From Qipengyuania_C sp046254955 (GTDB taxonomy: Bacteria > Pseudomonadota > Alphaproteobacteria > Sphingomonadales > Sphingomonadaceae): a stretch of 64,000 nucleotides of DNA. The notes below the pieces were generated by a model that worked only from the letters and a program-made list of their open reading frames with translations, ran no database searches and was not told where the DNA came from. The stretch lies in NCBI RefSeq assembly GCF_046254955.1, contig NZ_JBJXRG010000003.1:62001-126000 (forward strand), given 5' to 3'. Shown piece by piece: positions 45,534-53,752 of the stretch. Positions within the stretch are counted from its first letter, which is position 1; each line of letters opens with the position of its first letter. The position numbers and the translations under genes are program-made.

Positions 45534-46259
45534 ATGGGAAAGCTGCGTGCATTCCATTTGCCCGGGCGCTGGGATCTGGTTACGGTCAGCCCGTTCTGTC
45601 TTAAGCTCGACGCGTTCTTGCGGCTCGCGGATATCGAGCACGAATCGATTGCAGTTGCGACCCCGTTTGGAGGCCCAAAGAAGAAGGCCCCATGGATCGA
45701 ATATGCGGGGCAAACGATCGGCGATTCGAGTTTGGTGATCGATTTTCTCAAAAGTGAGTTTGGAATTGATATCGATCAGCACCTCAATTTGCGCCAACGC
45801 GCCACCGCTGTCGCTATCCAGAGAATGGTGGAGGAAAACCTATATTGGGCAATGGTCTATGATCGCTGGCGGCGCGACGAGAATTGGCCAATTCTAAAGA
45901 GTTCCGTGCTTGGAGATATCGCTGCTCCGATGCGCGCCTTGCTCGCTCCCTTTGCAAGGCGGTCGGTGCGAAAGCAGCTCGAAGGGCACGGTATGGGACT
46001 CCACACGCCCGACGAGATAACATCAATCGCGAACAAGGATATCGACGCTCTGGGCGGTCTGTTGGGCGAGAACGACTGGTTTTTTGGCGACAAGCCAGGA
46101 CTGACTGATGCCACAGTCTATTCGGTGCTGGCGAACATAGCTTTCGTCCCATTCTCGAGTCCGATGAAAGCGATGATCGCCGGCCACAGCAATCTGACTG
46201 AGTTCCTCGGCCGCTTCAGGCGGGTAGTTTACCCGGAGTCAGAAGCGGCGGCTTACTGA
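45534..46259 (+). CDS. Glutathione S-transferase family protein (metaxin-like)
   Basis: A 241-residue GST-fold protein. The N-terminal domain has SPFCLKLDAFLRLADIEHE and GAxxxKAPWIEYAGQTIGDSSLVIDFL segments of the Tom37/metaxin subfamily, where a Cys (SPFC) replaces the usual Tyr/Ser. The C-terminal domain is helical with FFGDKPGLTDATVY. Bacterial metaxin-like proteins may act on glutathione adducts or in the membrane; the role here is open. GGGAGA lies about 7 bases before the ATG. GC is slightly lower than average. Confidence 0.88.
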   Translation: MGKLRAFHLPGRWDLVTVSPFCLKLDAFLRLADIEHESIAVATPFGGPKKKAPWIEYAGQTIGDSSLVIDFLKSEFGIDIDQHLNLRQRATAVAIQRMVEENLYWAMVYDRWRRDENWPILKSSVLGDIAAPMRALLAPFARRSVRKQLEGHGMGLHTPDEITSIANKDIDALGGLLGENDWFFGDKPGLTDATVYSVLANIAFVPFSSPMKAMIAGHSNLTEFLGRFRRVVYPESEAAAY

Positions 46260-46332
46260 GCTTAACTGCTCAACCGCGATGTCGCGAATTCCCAGCGCGA
46301 CGGTCACGCCAAGCTCGAGTGATCTGGAGCTC

Positions 46333-47697
46333 TCAGCGCTTCTTCGCTTTTTCGGCTGCCTTTTTCTTTTTCATCGTGTCATGGAAGCGATCGGCCCAGC
46401 CCGGCTTCACGATCTGCTCGCCGCGCACCATCCGCAGGTCGCCATCGCCAACATCGCGGCTGACAGCGCTGCCCGCTGCAACGATGGCATCGCGCCCGAT
46501 CTTTACCGGCGCGATCAGCGCGCTGTTCGAACCGATGAAGGCATTCTCGCCAATTACGGTCTTATACTTGAAATAGCCGTCATAATTGCAGGTGATCGTG
46601 CCAGCGCCGATATTCGCCCCCGCGCCCACTTCGGCGTCGCCGAGATATGTCAGGTGGCTCGCTTTGGCCCCTTCGCCCAGTACGGATTTTTTCATCTCGA
46701 CGAAGTTGCCAATGAAACTGTCTTTCTCGAGGACAGCACCCGGTCTTAGCCGCGCAAATGGTCCGACCTGTGCGCCCTCGCCAATGCTCGCACCTTCGAT
46801 ATGGCTGAAGGCCTTGATCCAAACTCCATTGGCCACTGTCACGCCGGGGCCGAACACCACGTTCGGATCGATCGTAACATCCTGCCCAATATCGGTATCC
46901 CAGCTGAAGAAAACCGTTTCGGGGGCGCGCAACGTCGCCCCGCCCGCCATCACCTCTTCACGCTTCAGCTCTTGCCATTGGGCCTCGGCTTCGGCCAGCT
47001 CGGCGCGGGAATTGATCCCGCGCACCTCATCGGGCGTGTCGCTAGCTACAGCGGCACAAACATCGCCATCTGCAATCGCGATATTCACGATGTCGGGCAG
47101 ATAATACTCGCCCTGCGCGTTGTCATTGCCCACACGGTCGAGCAGGTCGAACATATCTTTGGCGCTGGCCGCCATCAGGCCCGAGTTGCACAGACGGCAC
47201 GCGCGCTCGTCGTCACCGGCATCCTTGAATTCGACCATCTTGGCAATCTTGCCGTCATCATCGGCTATCACGCGGCCATAATGGCCCGGATCATCGGGCT
47301 CGAACCCGAGCACCACGACCTTTGGCGCGTCCTCGGCATGGAGCCTGTCGAGCATGGCCTGCATGGTTTCGCCGCGAACGAACGGCACGTCGCCGTAGAG
47401 AACCAGCACATCGCCGGTGAACCCGTCGAGCTCGCTTTTGGCCTGCTGGACGGCATGGCCAGTTCCATGCTGCGGCTCCTGCAAGCATGTCTGCGCGCGG
47501 CCTCCTAGCGCGGCTTCCAGTTGCTCGCGCCCGGCACCAACAACCACGACCGTCTTCATGGGTCGTAGCTGCTCTGCACTGGCCAGCAGGTGATCGATCA
47601 TCGGCCTGCCCGCGATCGGATGCAGCACCTTATGCCGTTCGCTTTTCATGCGCGTACCCTTGCCTGCGGCGAGGACGATAATAGCCAAATCACTCAT
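46333..47697 (-). CDS. glmU: Bifunctional GlmU (acetyltransferase / UDP-GlcNAc pyrophosphorylase)
   Basis: GlmU acetylates glucosamine-1-phosphate and activates it to UDP-N-acetylglucosamine for peptidoglycan and other envelope glycans. The 454-residue product starts with the LAAGKGTRMKS nucleotide-binding signature, has NIAIADGDVCAAV in the uridyltransferase half and ends with left-handed beta-helix repeats (about 255-430). Length is normal. The divergent gph gene starts 62 bases away; no clear promoter elements stand out. Confidence 0.96.
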   Translation of the reverse strand: MSDLAIIVLAAGKGTRMKSERHKVLHPIAGRPMIDHLLASAEQLRPMKTVVVVGAGREQLEAALGGRAQTCLQEPQHGTGHAVQQAKSELDGFTGDVLVLYGDVPFVRGETMQAMLDRLHAEDAPKVVVLGFEPDDPGHYGRVIADDDGKIAKMVEFKDAGDDERACRLCNSGLMAASAKDMFDLLDRVGNDNAQGEYYLPDIVNIAIADGDVCAAVASDTPDEVRGINSRAELAEAEAQWQELKREEVMAGGATLRAPETVFFSWDTDIGQDVTIDPNVVFGPGVTVANGVWIKAFSHIEGASIGEGAQVGPFARLRPGAVLEKDSFIGNFVEMKKSVLGEGAKASHLTYLGDAEVGAGANIGAGTITCNYDGYFKYKTVIGENAFIGSNSALIAPVKIGRDAIVAAGSAVSRDVGDGDLRMVRGEQIVKPGWADRFHDTMKKKKAAEKAKKR

Positions 47698-47759
47698 AAG
47701 GGAGCCAATGCCACCAAAAGCTTGCCGTTTGAAGCGGCATCCGCCACTCGGGCCGTCCT

Positions 47760-48458
47760 ATGACCGAATTTCCTTACAATGCAGTGGGTTTTGACCTCGA
47801 TGGCACCCTGCTCGACACCTTCCGCGATCTTGGCGCGGCAGTGAACCATGCGCTCGAACTGGGCGGGTTCGATCCCGTGCCAGTTGATAGCTCGAAAGAC
47901 CTGATCGGCGGCGGCGCCAAGATCATGCTCGCGCGGGCGGTCGACGCGCAAGGCGGCATGCCAGAAGACGAATTTCGCAAATTATACAAACAGATGCTGG
48001 GCTATTACTCAGAGCACAATGCCGTTCACACCTGTCCTTACCCGGGTGCAGAAGCGGTTATAGACGATCTCGCCGACCTGGGTGTGGCCATGGTCGTAGT
48101 GACTAACAAATTCGAAGAGTTTGCCCGCTCAATCCTGACCCAGGTCGGGCTGGCAAATCGCTTTGTTGGTATCATCGGAGGCAACAGCCTCGGGCGCGGC
48201 GACGATGGCAAGTATATCGCCAAGCCTGCGCCCGATCCGATCTACGACGCAGCAAGACGATGCAGCGATCATCTGGGTGCTCCCGCCCGCCTCGCCTTCG
48301 TGGGCGATTCGAGTTATGATGTGAACGCTGCCCGCGGCGCCGGTGTTCCGGTAGTTGTCGCCGGCTACGGCTATTGCGACAATGCTCCGTCAGAGCTTGG
48401 CGGCGATGCCGTGATCGATTCGCTCGCAGGGCTCATTCCCGCGCTGCGGGCATTGTGA
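47760..48458 (+). CDS. gph: Phosphoglycolate phosphatase-like HAD hydrolase
   Basis: A 232-residue HAD phosphatase with nucleophile Asp12 and Asp14 in GFDLDGTLLDT, the motif II region VVVTNKFE and the motif III/IV segment FVGDSSYDVNAARGAG. It resembles Gph, which recovers glycolate from 2-phosphoglycolate arising in repair of DNA 3' ends or from oxygenase reactions, but HAD substrates are hard to fix by sequence. It is a solo gene between glmU and an SDR gene. Confidence 0.88.
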   Translation: MTEFPYNAVGFDLDGTLLDTFRDLGAAVNHALELGGFDPVPVDSSKDLIGGGAKIMLARAVDAQGGMPEDEFRKLYKQMLGYYSEHNAVHTCPYPGAEAVIDDLADLGVAMVVVTNKFEEFARSILTQVGLANRFVGIIGGNSLGRGDDGKYIAKPAPDPIYDAARRCSDHLGAPARLAFVGDSSYDVNAARGAGVPVVVAGYGYCDNAPSELGGDAVIDSLAGLIPALRAL

Positions 48459-48548
48459 TCCGGCGGCTTGCCGTTACGGCATAGCGCCTGAGCGATTGCA
48501 TTGTTGCAACGCAACAGAGAACCTGCCAACCCGCTTGGCACATTGACC

Positions 48549-48558
48549 CTTACGTAAG
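48549..48558. promoter_or_regulatory. CTTACGTAAG palindrome before the SDR gene
   Basis: This exact 10-base palindrome sits 18 bases before the ATG at 48576, just downstream of a TTGACC (48543-48548). TACGTA-centred operators are known for regulators of acyl-CoA and branched-chain degradation (LiuR-type), so it may control the oxidoreductase. The distance and core fit, but no regulator is adjacent. Confidence 0.35.
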
Positions 48559-48575
48559 CTATTCGGAGAGATTCC

Positions 48576-49505
48576 ATGACCATTTCGTTCCAGGACAAGG
48601 TTGCCATCGTCACGGGCGCAGGCGGCGGTTTGGGCCGCGAGTATGCGCTCGAACTGGCGCGCCGCGGGGCGAAAGTCGTGGTCAACGATCTGGGCGGTTC
48701 GCGCGATGGCACCGGCCATTCGGACATGGCCTTGCAGGTCGTCGAAGAGATCGAAGCCATGGGCGGCGAAGCCATGTCCAATGGTGGCTCGGTTACCGAA
48801 TACGAACAAATGGAAAAGATGGTTGCCGACGCCAAGCAGAAGTGGGGCGGTGTCCATGTCCTCATCAACAACGCAGGCGTCTTGCGCGACAAAACCTTCG
48901 CCAAAATGGACCCGGCCGATTTCGAATTCGTGCTGAAGGTGCACCTGACCGGCTCCGCTTTCGTGACCAAGGCTTGCTGGGAAACCTTCCGCGAACAGGC
49001 GTATGGCCGGATTCTCATGACCGCATCATCTACCGGCCTGTTCGGCAACTTTGGCCAGGCCAACTACGGCGCAGCAAAGCTCGGCCTCGCCGGTCTCACC
49101 AAGACGCTCCAGCTTGAGGGTGCGAAGTACAACGTCAAATGCAACACGCTTTCTCCGGTTGCCGGAACGCGCATGACCGAGGATCTCTTCCCCGAAGAAG
49201 CCTTCAAACTGTTTGATCCGGTAAATGTGGTCCCCGCCGCACTTTATCTCGTCAGCGAAGACGCGCCGACCAACGCTATCATCGGCGCGGGTGCAGGCGG
49301 CTATCACAGCGCCTGGACCGTCATGAACGACGCCGTGTGGCTGCCCGATGGTGAGCGCACGGTTGAAGGCTTTGCAGAGAATTGGGACAAGATCAGCGAA
49401 TTCTCGAACCTGTCTGCGCCAATGTCGGGCGGCGAGCAGAGCCAGAATATCCTCAAGGCGATGCAGAAAGTGACCGGAGCCGGTCCGTCCAGCACGCGTG
49501 GATAA
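48576..49505 (+). CDS. SDR-family 3-hydroxyacyl-CoA dehydrogenase-like enzyme
   Basis: A 309-residue short-chain dehydrogenase. The cofactor motif is TGAGGGLG at 13-20; Ser151/152, Tyr164 and Lys168 (YGAAKLG) form the catalytic site. The extra C-terminal about 60 residues (VWLPDGERTVEGFAENWDKI, split) resemble the dehydrogenase part of multifunctional enzyme type 2 (HSD17B4), pointing to fatty-acyl or sterol-like beta-oxidation. AGCT-GGAGAG is found about 8 bases before the ATG. A TACGTA palindrome lies in its control region. Confidence 0.92.
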   Translation: MTISFQDKVAIVTGAGGGLGREYALELARRGAKVVVNDLGGSRDGTGHSDMALQVVEEIEAMGGEAMSNGGSVTEYEQMEKMVADAKQKWGGVHVLINNAGVLRDKTFAKMDPADFEFVLKVHLTGSAFVTKACWETFREQAYGRILMTASSTGLFGNFGQANYGAAKLGLAGLTKTLQLEGAKYNVKCNTLSPVAGTRMTEDLFPEEAFKLFDPVNVVPAALYLVSEDAPTNAIIGAGAGGYHSAWTVMNDAVWLPDGERTVEGFAENWDKISEFSNLSAPMSGGEQSQNILKAMQKVTGAGPSSTRG

Positions 49506-49523
49506 GCTCAAGCAATTTTGATT

Positions 49524-49547
49524 GCTGTATTGACACAGTAATACAGC
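49524..49547. promoter_or_regulatory. Operator-like inverted repeat over a TTGACA promoter box
   Basis: GCTGTATT (49524-49531) and AATACAGC (49540-49547) are perfect 8-base inverted arms with an 8-base spacer. The spacer and left arm contain TTGACA (49530-49535), a textbook -35, with GTACCT (49553-49558) as a possible -10 after 17 bases. A bound repressor would block the promoter of the membrane-protein gene at 49588. The arrangement is typical of TetR/GntR-type control. Confidence 0.6.
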
Positions 49548-49587
49548 CTGCGGTACCTCCCCCTGATCAAATCGGGGGGAGAGACCC

Positions 49588-50658
49588 ATGTATTCAGACG
49601 AAGATCTAAACTCGGCGGTTGCCGCGGGCGCTGTGAGCGCAGAAGCGGCATCGGCCCTGCGAGCGCATGTTAGCAAGATTCGTGACATGCCGCGCGGCGA
49701 CGAAGAGAATTTCCGCCTCATCACAAGCTTCAACGACGTTTTCGTAGCTATCGGCGCGGTAATCATGCTGGTGGCAGCTGGAGCAATAGGCGAGGCAATC
49801 ATGCCGTCGGTTGACGGTCCATCCATGCTGGCCGGTGCATTTGTGGCAGCGACGGCCTGGGGCCTGGCGGAATTCTTCACACGCAAGCGGCGCATGGCGC
49901 TCCCCAGCATCATTTTGTTGCTGGCATTCGTTGGCGGCGTCTTCGCTGCTCAGCTGGGCCTTATCGTAAGCCTTGCCGAGAACGACAACGAACGCCTGGC
50001 GGCAGGCCTGATTGCCATATCGGCGCTGATAACTGCGGGAGCCGCTTGGCTCCACTGGCGACGTTTCATGGTGCCAATCACCGTAGCCGCAGGCGCGGTT
50101 GCGGTCGGCGTTTCGGTTATTGCCCTCGTTGCGGCAATCGTGATGCCGATGTTCGACAATGATGGCGAGCGGATCATAATCCCGCTCGTGTTCATGGTCG
50201 GCCTCGCCATCTTTGCGCTCGCCATGCGGTGGGACGCCAGCGACCGCGCAAGGACAACCCGGCGCAGTGACGTGGCTTTTTGGCTGCATCTCGCAGCTGC
50301 CCCGATGCTCGCCCACCCGCTTTTCCATTGGCTGGGTGTGACCGATGGCGGCGATATCGGCGTTGGTGCCGCTGCTGGCGTGCTGCTGGTATATATCGCG
50401 ATGGGACTGGTGGCCCTGGCAATCGACCGCCGCGCACTGCTTGTTTCGGCCCTCGCCTATGTGCTGATCGCGCTGACTTTCCTGTTCGATCGCTTCGGCG
50501 CGGTTGAGCTGAATTTCGCGCTTACGGCGCTGGTCATCGGATCGGCTTTGCTGACACTTTCGGCCTTCTGGACGCCGATGCGGCGACTGGTGGTTGAAAA
50601 GCTACCTAACGACATCCAGGCGCGATTGCCCGAAGCACACATGCTTCCGGCAGAGTAA
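49588..50658 (+). CDS. Multi-pass membrane protein, DUF2157-like, uncharacterised
   Basis: A 356-residue protein with a soluble head (1-45) and about ten hydrophobic spans. The start region (EDLNSAVAAGAVSAEAASALRAHV) and the span pattern resemble DUF2157/DUF4401-type membrane proteins, but this is only a family guess. GGGGGGAGAG lies about 8 bases before the ATG. The promoter upstream is covered by an inverted repeat, so it is likely induced by some signal rather than constitutive. Confidence 0.75.
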   Translation: MYSDEDLNSAVAAGAVSAEAASALRAHVSKIRDMPRGDEENFRLITSFNDVFVAIGAVIMLVAAGAIGEAIMPSVDGPSMLAGAFVAATAWGLAEFFTRKRRMALPSIILLLAFVGGVFAAQLGLIVSLAENDNERLAAGLIAISALITAGAAWLHWRRFMVPITVAAGAVAVGVSVIALVAAIVMPMFDNDGERIIIPLVFMVGLAIFALAMRWDASDRARTTRRSDVAFWLHLAAAPMLAHPLFHWLGVTDGGDIGVGAAAGVLLVYIAMGLVALAIDRRALLVSALAYVLIALTFLFDRFGAVELNFALTALVIGSALLTLSAFWTPMRRLVVEKLPNDIQARLPEAHMLPAE

Positions 50659-50681
50659 GGGCTTGCAATGGGCGGTAGGAA

Positions 50682-50710
50682 CGACGGCTGGGCCTATGGT
50701 TCAGCCGTCG
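50682..50710. terminator. Weak hairpin between convergent membrane-protein and DUF2794 genes
   Basis: CGACGGCTG (50682-50690) pairs with CAGCCGTCG (50702-50710) across 11 bases, overlapping the DUF2794 stop at 50701. A T-run is missing, so it is a weak terminator candidate at best. Confidence 0.25.
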
Positions 50711-51066
50711 ACCGCTTTCACTAACTTGCGCTCAAGCGGAGCCAGCACGCCAGGAAGTTCATGACCTCGCTTCAGCACCTGCCCGTGTTCGCCCGTCAGC
50801 GTCCACATGCCCTGACGATTGCGCAGGCTGGGGCGTTTTTCGATACAGGCCTGGGGCCGCTCCGCTGCGCGCCTGAAGGCCGCGAAAACTGCCACATCCC
50901 GGGTGAAGTCCATCGCATAGTCGCGCCATTGTCCGGCGGCGACCATCCTTCCGTACAGGTCGAGGATACGCTGTAGCTCGTCGCGAGAAAAACCGACTTG
51001 CGATACACGCCGTCCGGGAAAAGCAAGTACCGACCCACCCGAGCCGGCAATCGGGTAAGATGCCAT
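50701..51066 (-). CDS. DUF2794 protein
   Basis: A 121-residue cytosolic protein whose central ILDLYGRMVAAGQWRDYAMDF and RPSLRNRQGMWTLTGEHGQVLKRGHEL stretches (split) match DUF2794, an alphaproteobacterial family of unknown role. The ATG overlaps the serine acetyltransferase stop by one base (TGATG), so the two are co-translated. No enzyme motif is visible. Its pairing with cysteine synthesis may be incidental. Confidence 0.85.
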   Translation of the reverse strand: MASYPIAGSGGSVLAFPGRRVSQVGFSRDELQRILDLYGRMVAAGQWRDYAMDFTRDVAVFAAFRRAAERPQACIEKRPSLRNRQGMWTLTGEHGQVLKRGHELPGVLAPLERKLVKAVDG

Positions 51067-51776
51067 CAGCTATCAGTTCCACTTCTCGGCGGCATGGTAT
51101 CTGCCGTCGGAGCCGATTTCAGCGCTTCAATTTCCGCCTTCAAGGCGATCAGTTCACCTTCCAGCTTCTCGATGCAATCAATGCGGTTCCCTTCCGCATC
51201 TTCGCATTCAGGGGTCATGCCATAAGGAATGAATTCCTTGATCCACTCTTCTGCTGGCACAAGCGTGGAGCGGGCTTTCATACCGATCATTGTCGCGCCA
51301 TCGGGAACATCATCCGTCACCACGGCATTGGCGCCAACTCGGGCGCGTTCGCCCACGACAATCGGCCCGATGATCTGGGCTCCCGAGCCGATGATCACAT
51401 TGCTGCGAATGGTCGGATGGCGCTTCCCGCCCTTGCCATTAGTGGGATTGGTACCGCCCAGCGTAACGCACTGGTACATGGTCACATTGTCGCCGATCTC
51501 CGCTGTCTCACCGACAACGCTGAAGCCGTGATCGATGAAGAAATTCTTCCCGATCTTGGCGCCCGGATGGATATCGATCCCCGTGAGGAAACGCGAGAAA
51601 TGGTTCACCAGCCGGGCAAGGAAGAACAGCTTCGCTCCGAACAGCCAATGCGCAATGCGGTGATAAAACATCGCCCATACACCGGGGTACAACAGCACTT
51701 CCCAGCGCGAACGCGGAGCGGGATCGCGCGCCTTGATCGAGTCGAGATAGGCGTTCAGCCGGTCGAACATCGGCAT
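51066..51776 (-). CDS. cysE: Serine O-acetyltransferase (EpsC/CysE type)
   Basis: Makes O-acetylserine, the precursor of cysteine. The 236-residue product has the left-handed beta-helix of hexapeptide repeats (about 85-180: GAKIGKNFFIDHG, AEIGDNVTMYQ, VIIGSGAQIIG, ARVGANAVV) with catalytic His in the IDHGFSVVGE and LGGT regions. It is shorter at the N-terminus than E. coli CysE, as in the EpsC group. A start at 51776 (MPMFDRLNAYL) is clear. Confidence 0.92.
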   Translation of the reverse strand: MPMFDRLNAYLDSIKARDPAPRSRWEVLLYPGVWAMFYHRIAHWLFGAKLFFLARLVNHFSRFLTGIDIHPGAKIGKNFFIDHGFSVVGETAEIGDNVTMYQCVTLGGTNPTNGKGGKRHPTIRSNVIIGSGAQIIGPIVVGERARVGANAVVTDDVPDGATMIGMKARSTLVPAEEWIKEFIPYGMTPECEDAEGNRIDCIEKLEGELIALKAEIEALKSAPTADTMPPRSGTDS

Positions 51777-51797
51777 GATCCTTTCATTTTCGCACGC

Positions 51798-52409
51798 TTA
51801 AAGCAAGCGCGCCTGCTCCGGACCGGTCACAGCTTCCAGCGCGGCACGCCAAACGGCCTGCGTCGCGGGGACTTTGCGCTCGAGGCTTAACCGGTCGATT
51901 TCCTCCACTAGCCGCTCAATCGCGACAAAGCTGCGCAAGGTGCGCGGTACAAGATAGGTAAGTGCGCCCTCGCCCAGTGCAAGTCCGCGTTGTTCCGCAT
52001 GACTTTCAATCAATCCGGCGATCATTTCGTCATCGGGCGCGCCGATGCTGAGATGAAGCGCAGCGCCCAGCCGCGATCTAAGATCCGGTAAGCCAATATC
52101 CCAGCCTTCGCGATCGGCGATCAAGAGGAGCGGAGAATTCTCTTCCTGTGCGCGGTTCCACCGGTGAAACAACTGCGTCTCGTCCATCGCGTCCGCATGG
52201 TCGATCACTGCGCCCTTCCCCTGTGCTTCGAACCAGCGGCCGAGCAGCGTCTTACCCGATCGCGGCGGTCCCAGCAGGATCGCAGTCCGGAACGGCCAGG
52301 GCGACGGATCGGCCAATGCGTCGACCGCCGCGCAATTGGCATTCCCGACCACGATGCGAATTTGCTCAAGCTCGCGCCGCAGGGATAACGGAAGGATGAT
52401 CTGCGACAT
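51798..52409 (-). CDS. hdaA: DnaA-like ATPase Hda homologue
   Basis: A 203-residue truncated DnaA relative with an AAA+ core: Walker A GPPRSGKT at 47-54 and a Walker B LLLIADREGWD segment, lacking the DNA-binding domain IV. Hda/HdaA inactivates DnaA by promoting ATP hydrolysis on DnaA with the sliding clamp; the N-terminal QIILPLSL start resembles the clamp-binding motif of this group. It lies 11 bases after the anchored envelope gene and is divergent from purM further upstream. Confidence 0.85.
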   Translation of the reverse strand: MSQIILPLSLRRELEQIRIVVGNANCAAVDALADPSPWPFRTAILLGPPRSGKTLLGRWFEAQGKGAVIDHADAMDETQLFHRWNRAQEENSPLLLIADREGWDIGLPDLRSRLGAALHLSIGAPDDEMIAGLIESHAEQRGLALGEGALTYLVPRTLRSFVAIERLVEEIDRLSLERKVPATQAVWRAALEAVTGPEQARLL

Positions 52410-52420
52410 CGCGCGGCTCG

Positions 52421-53683
52421 TCAGCGGCTTATTGCGAGCGCGCTGCTGCCCTGCACGACCGTAAATCCACGCCCTCGCAAGGCAGCAGCCAACTGGTCGA
52501 GCGATCCGGCATAAGTCACTTGCATGACCGATGTGCCGCCGATTGCAGTGCTGCTGATTGCCGCGCCGCGTACTCCTGGCGTGCCGCGAACTTGGCCGAG
52601 CGTGGCGTCGAAAGCTTGCGCGTCAGGCGTCGCAAACTGGACCGAGTGCTGGCGCAGGACAGTGGGTGCTTCAGTCGCCGTCACTACCGGCACTTCGCTT
52701 GCGCCTTCGAGCACGGCAAGCTCGCGATCGCGGATTGCGGAGCCAATCTGGATAAGGCGTGCAATAGCCGGATCTGATTCTCCCGAACCGAGGTTCAGCG
52801 TGGGATCGGGTCGCAATTTACCCTTGGCGAGCGCCTTTCGGAATATCGTGTCGAAGCGGGTGACTGCTTTGCCAAGCATGTTGGGCAACTCTGCCGGCGT
52901 GTTTGCACTCATCTCGAACTTCTCGAGGAAACGGTTGTCCGGGCCGTAGCGAGCCGTGAATGTCCCGTCGATCGGTCCGCCGGGCCAACGATAATCGAGC
53001 CGCGCGATCGGGACTATCACATCGGCCGCACCGAACTGATCGAGGATATTGCGCCACCAGGTGCGGCTGCGCCGTTGCACCTGTCCCGAAGTCAGCAAGA
53101 GCGAATCCCCGCCCGAGCCCGTCGGCCTCACGTAGTTGACCGGGCTCCGCCCAGGTTGGAACTCTGCCCACGCGCGCTGCCATGGATTGCGCATTTCGAA
53201 GACGGTGGCCGAACCAGCGCTATAAGTGACTGGAACAACCAGCATTGGAGCCGAAGCCCGGGCGAGAGCTTCGCCGTCACCGCCCAACAAGCCAGCGGCG
53301 CGCGTCCGGTCGAAAATCACGCCTAGCGTAGCGATGTAGCGACCCGGCGCAACTCGCTCCTTTTCGATTACGATGGCAGAAACGAGCCCATCTAACCGCG
53401 AATCGGGCAGGTCTGGACCGTTCAACTGTTCCCAGGCGCTTCGCTGGGCCTGCCGCCAGGCCGTTTCGCGCGCTTCACGGGTCGTAGAACTGCTGACATC
53501 GACATCGATCCCGCTGACTTCGATATCGCTGCTCGCCGCAACCGGCGCGATACCTCTTTCGCCGGAAACCTGTGCCAAAAGCGCATTCAGCAGAAGACCC
53601 GCCGAAAGCGCGGCCGCGCACAGCGCCAACAGCAGAGGAAGCGAACGGAGCGACGGGCGAGGAAGGGTTGCGATTTGGGTCAT
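52421..53683 (-). CDS. Anchored envelope protein, uncharacterised (DUF2066-like)
   Basis: A 420-residue protein with a single N-terminal span (about 16-37, possibly an uncleaved signal) and an exported body. The region after residue 45 (DVSSSTTREARETAWRQAQRSAWEQL split) is typical of DUF2066-like envelope proteins; the name is only a family hint. The last about 60 residues look like a ferredoxin-like fold (VMQVTYAGSLDQLAAALRGRGFTV split). No catalytic residues are visible. It is co-directional with hdaA. The start at 53683 (MTQIATLP) is preferred over an upstream ATG. Confidence 0.75.
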   Translation of the reverse strand: MTQIATLPRPSLRSLPLLLALCAAALSAGLLLNALLAQVSGERGIAPVAASSDIEVSGIDVDVSSSTTREARETAWRQAQRSAWEQLNGPDLPDSRLDGLVSAIVIEKERVAPGRYIATLGVIFDRTRAAGLLGGDGEALARASAPMLVVPVTYSAGSATVFEMRNPWQRAWAEFQPGRSPVNYVRPTGSGGDSLLLTSGQVQRRSRTWWRNILDQFGAADVIVPIARLDYRWPGGPIDGTFTARYGPDNRFLEKFEMSANTPAELPNMLGKAVTRFDTIFRKALAKGKLRPDPTLNLGSGESDPAIARLIQIGSAIRDRELAVLEGASEVPVVTATEAPTVLRQHSVQFATPDAQAFDATLGQVRGTPGVRGAAISSTAIGGTSVMQVTYAGSLDQLAAALRGRGFTVVQGSSALAISR

Positions 53684-53752
53684 CGGGGAAAACCGAGGCT
53701 CTTTTGCCCAATCGACCATGGAAATCCAAGCGCGAATAAGTATGGCGTGTGT

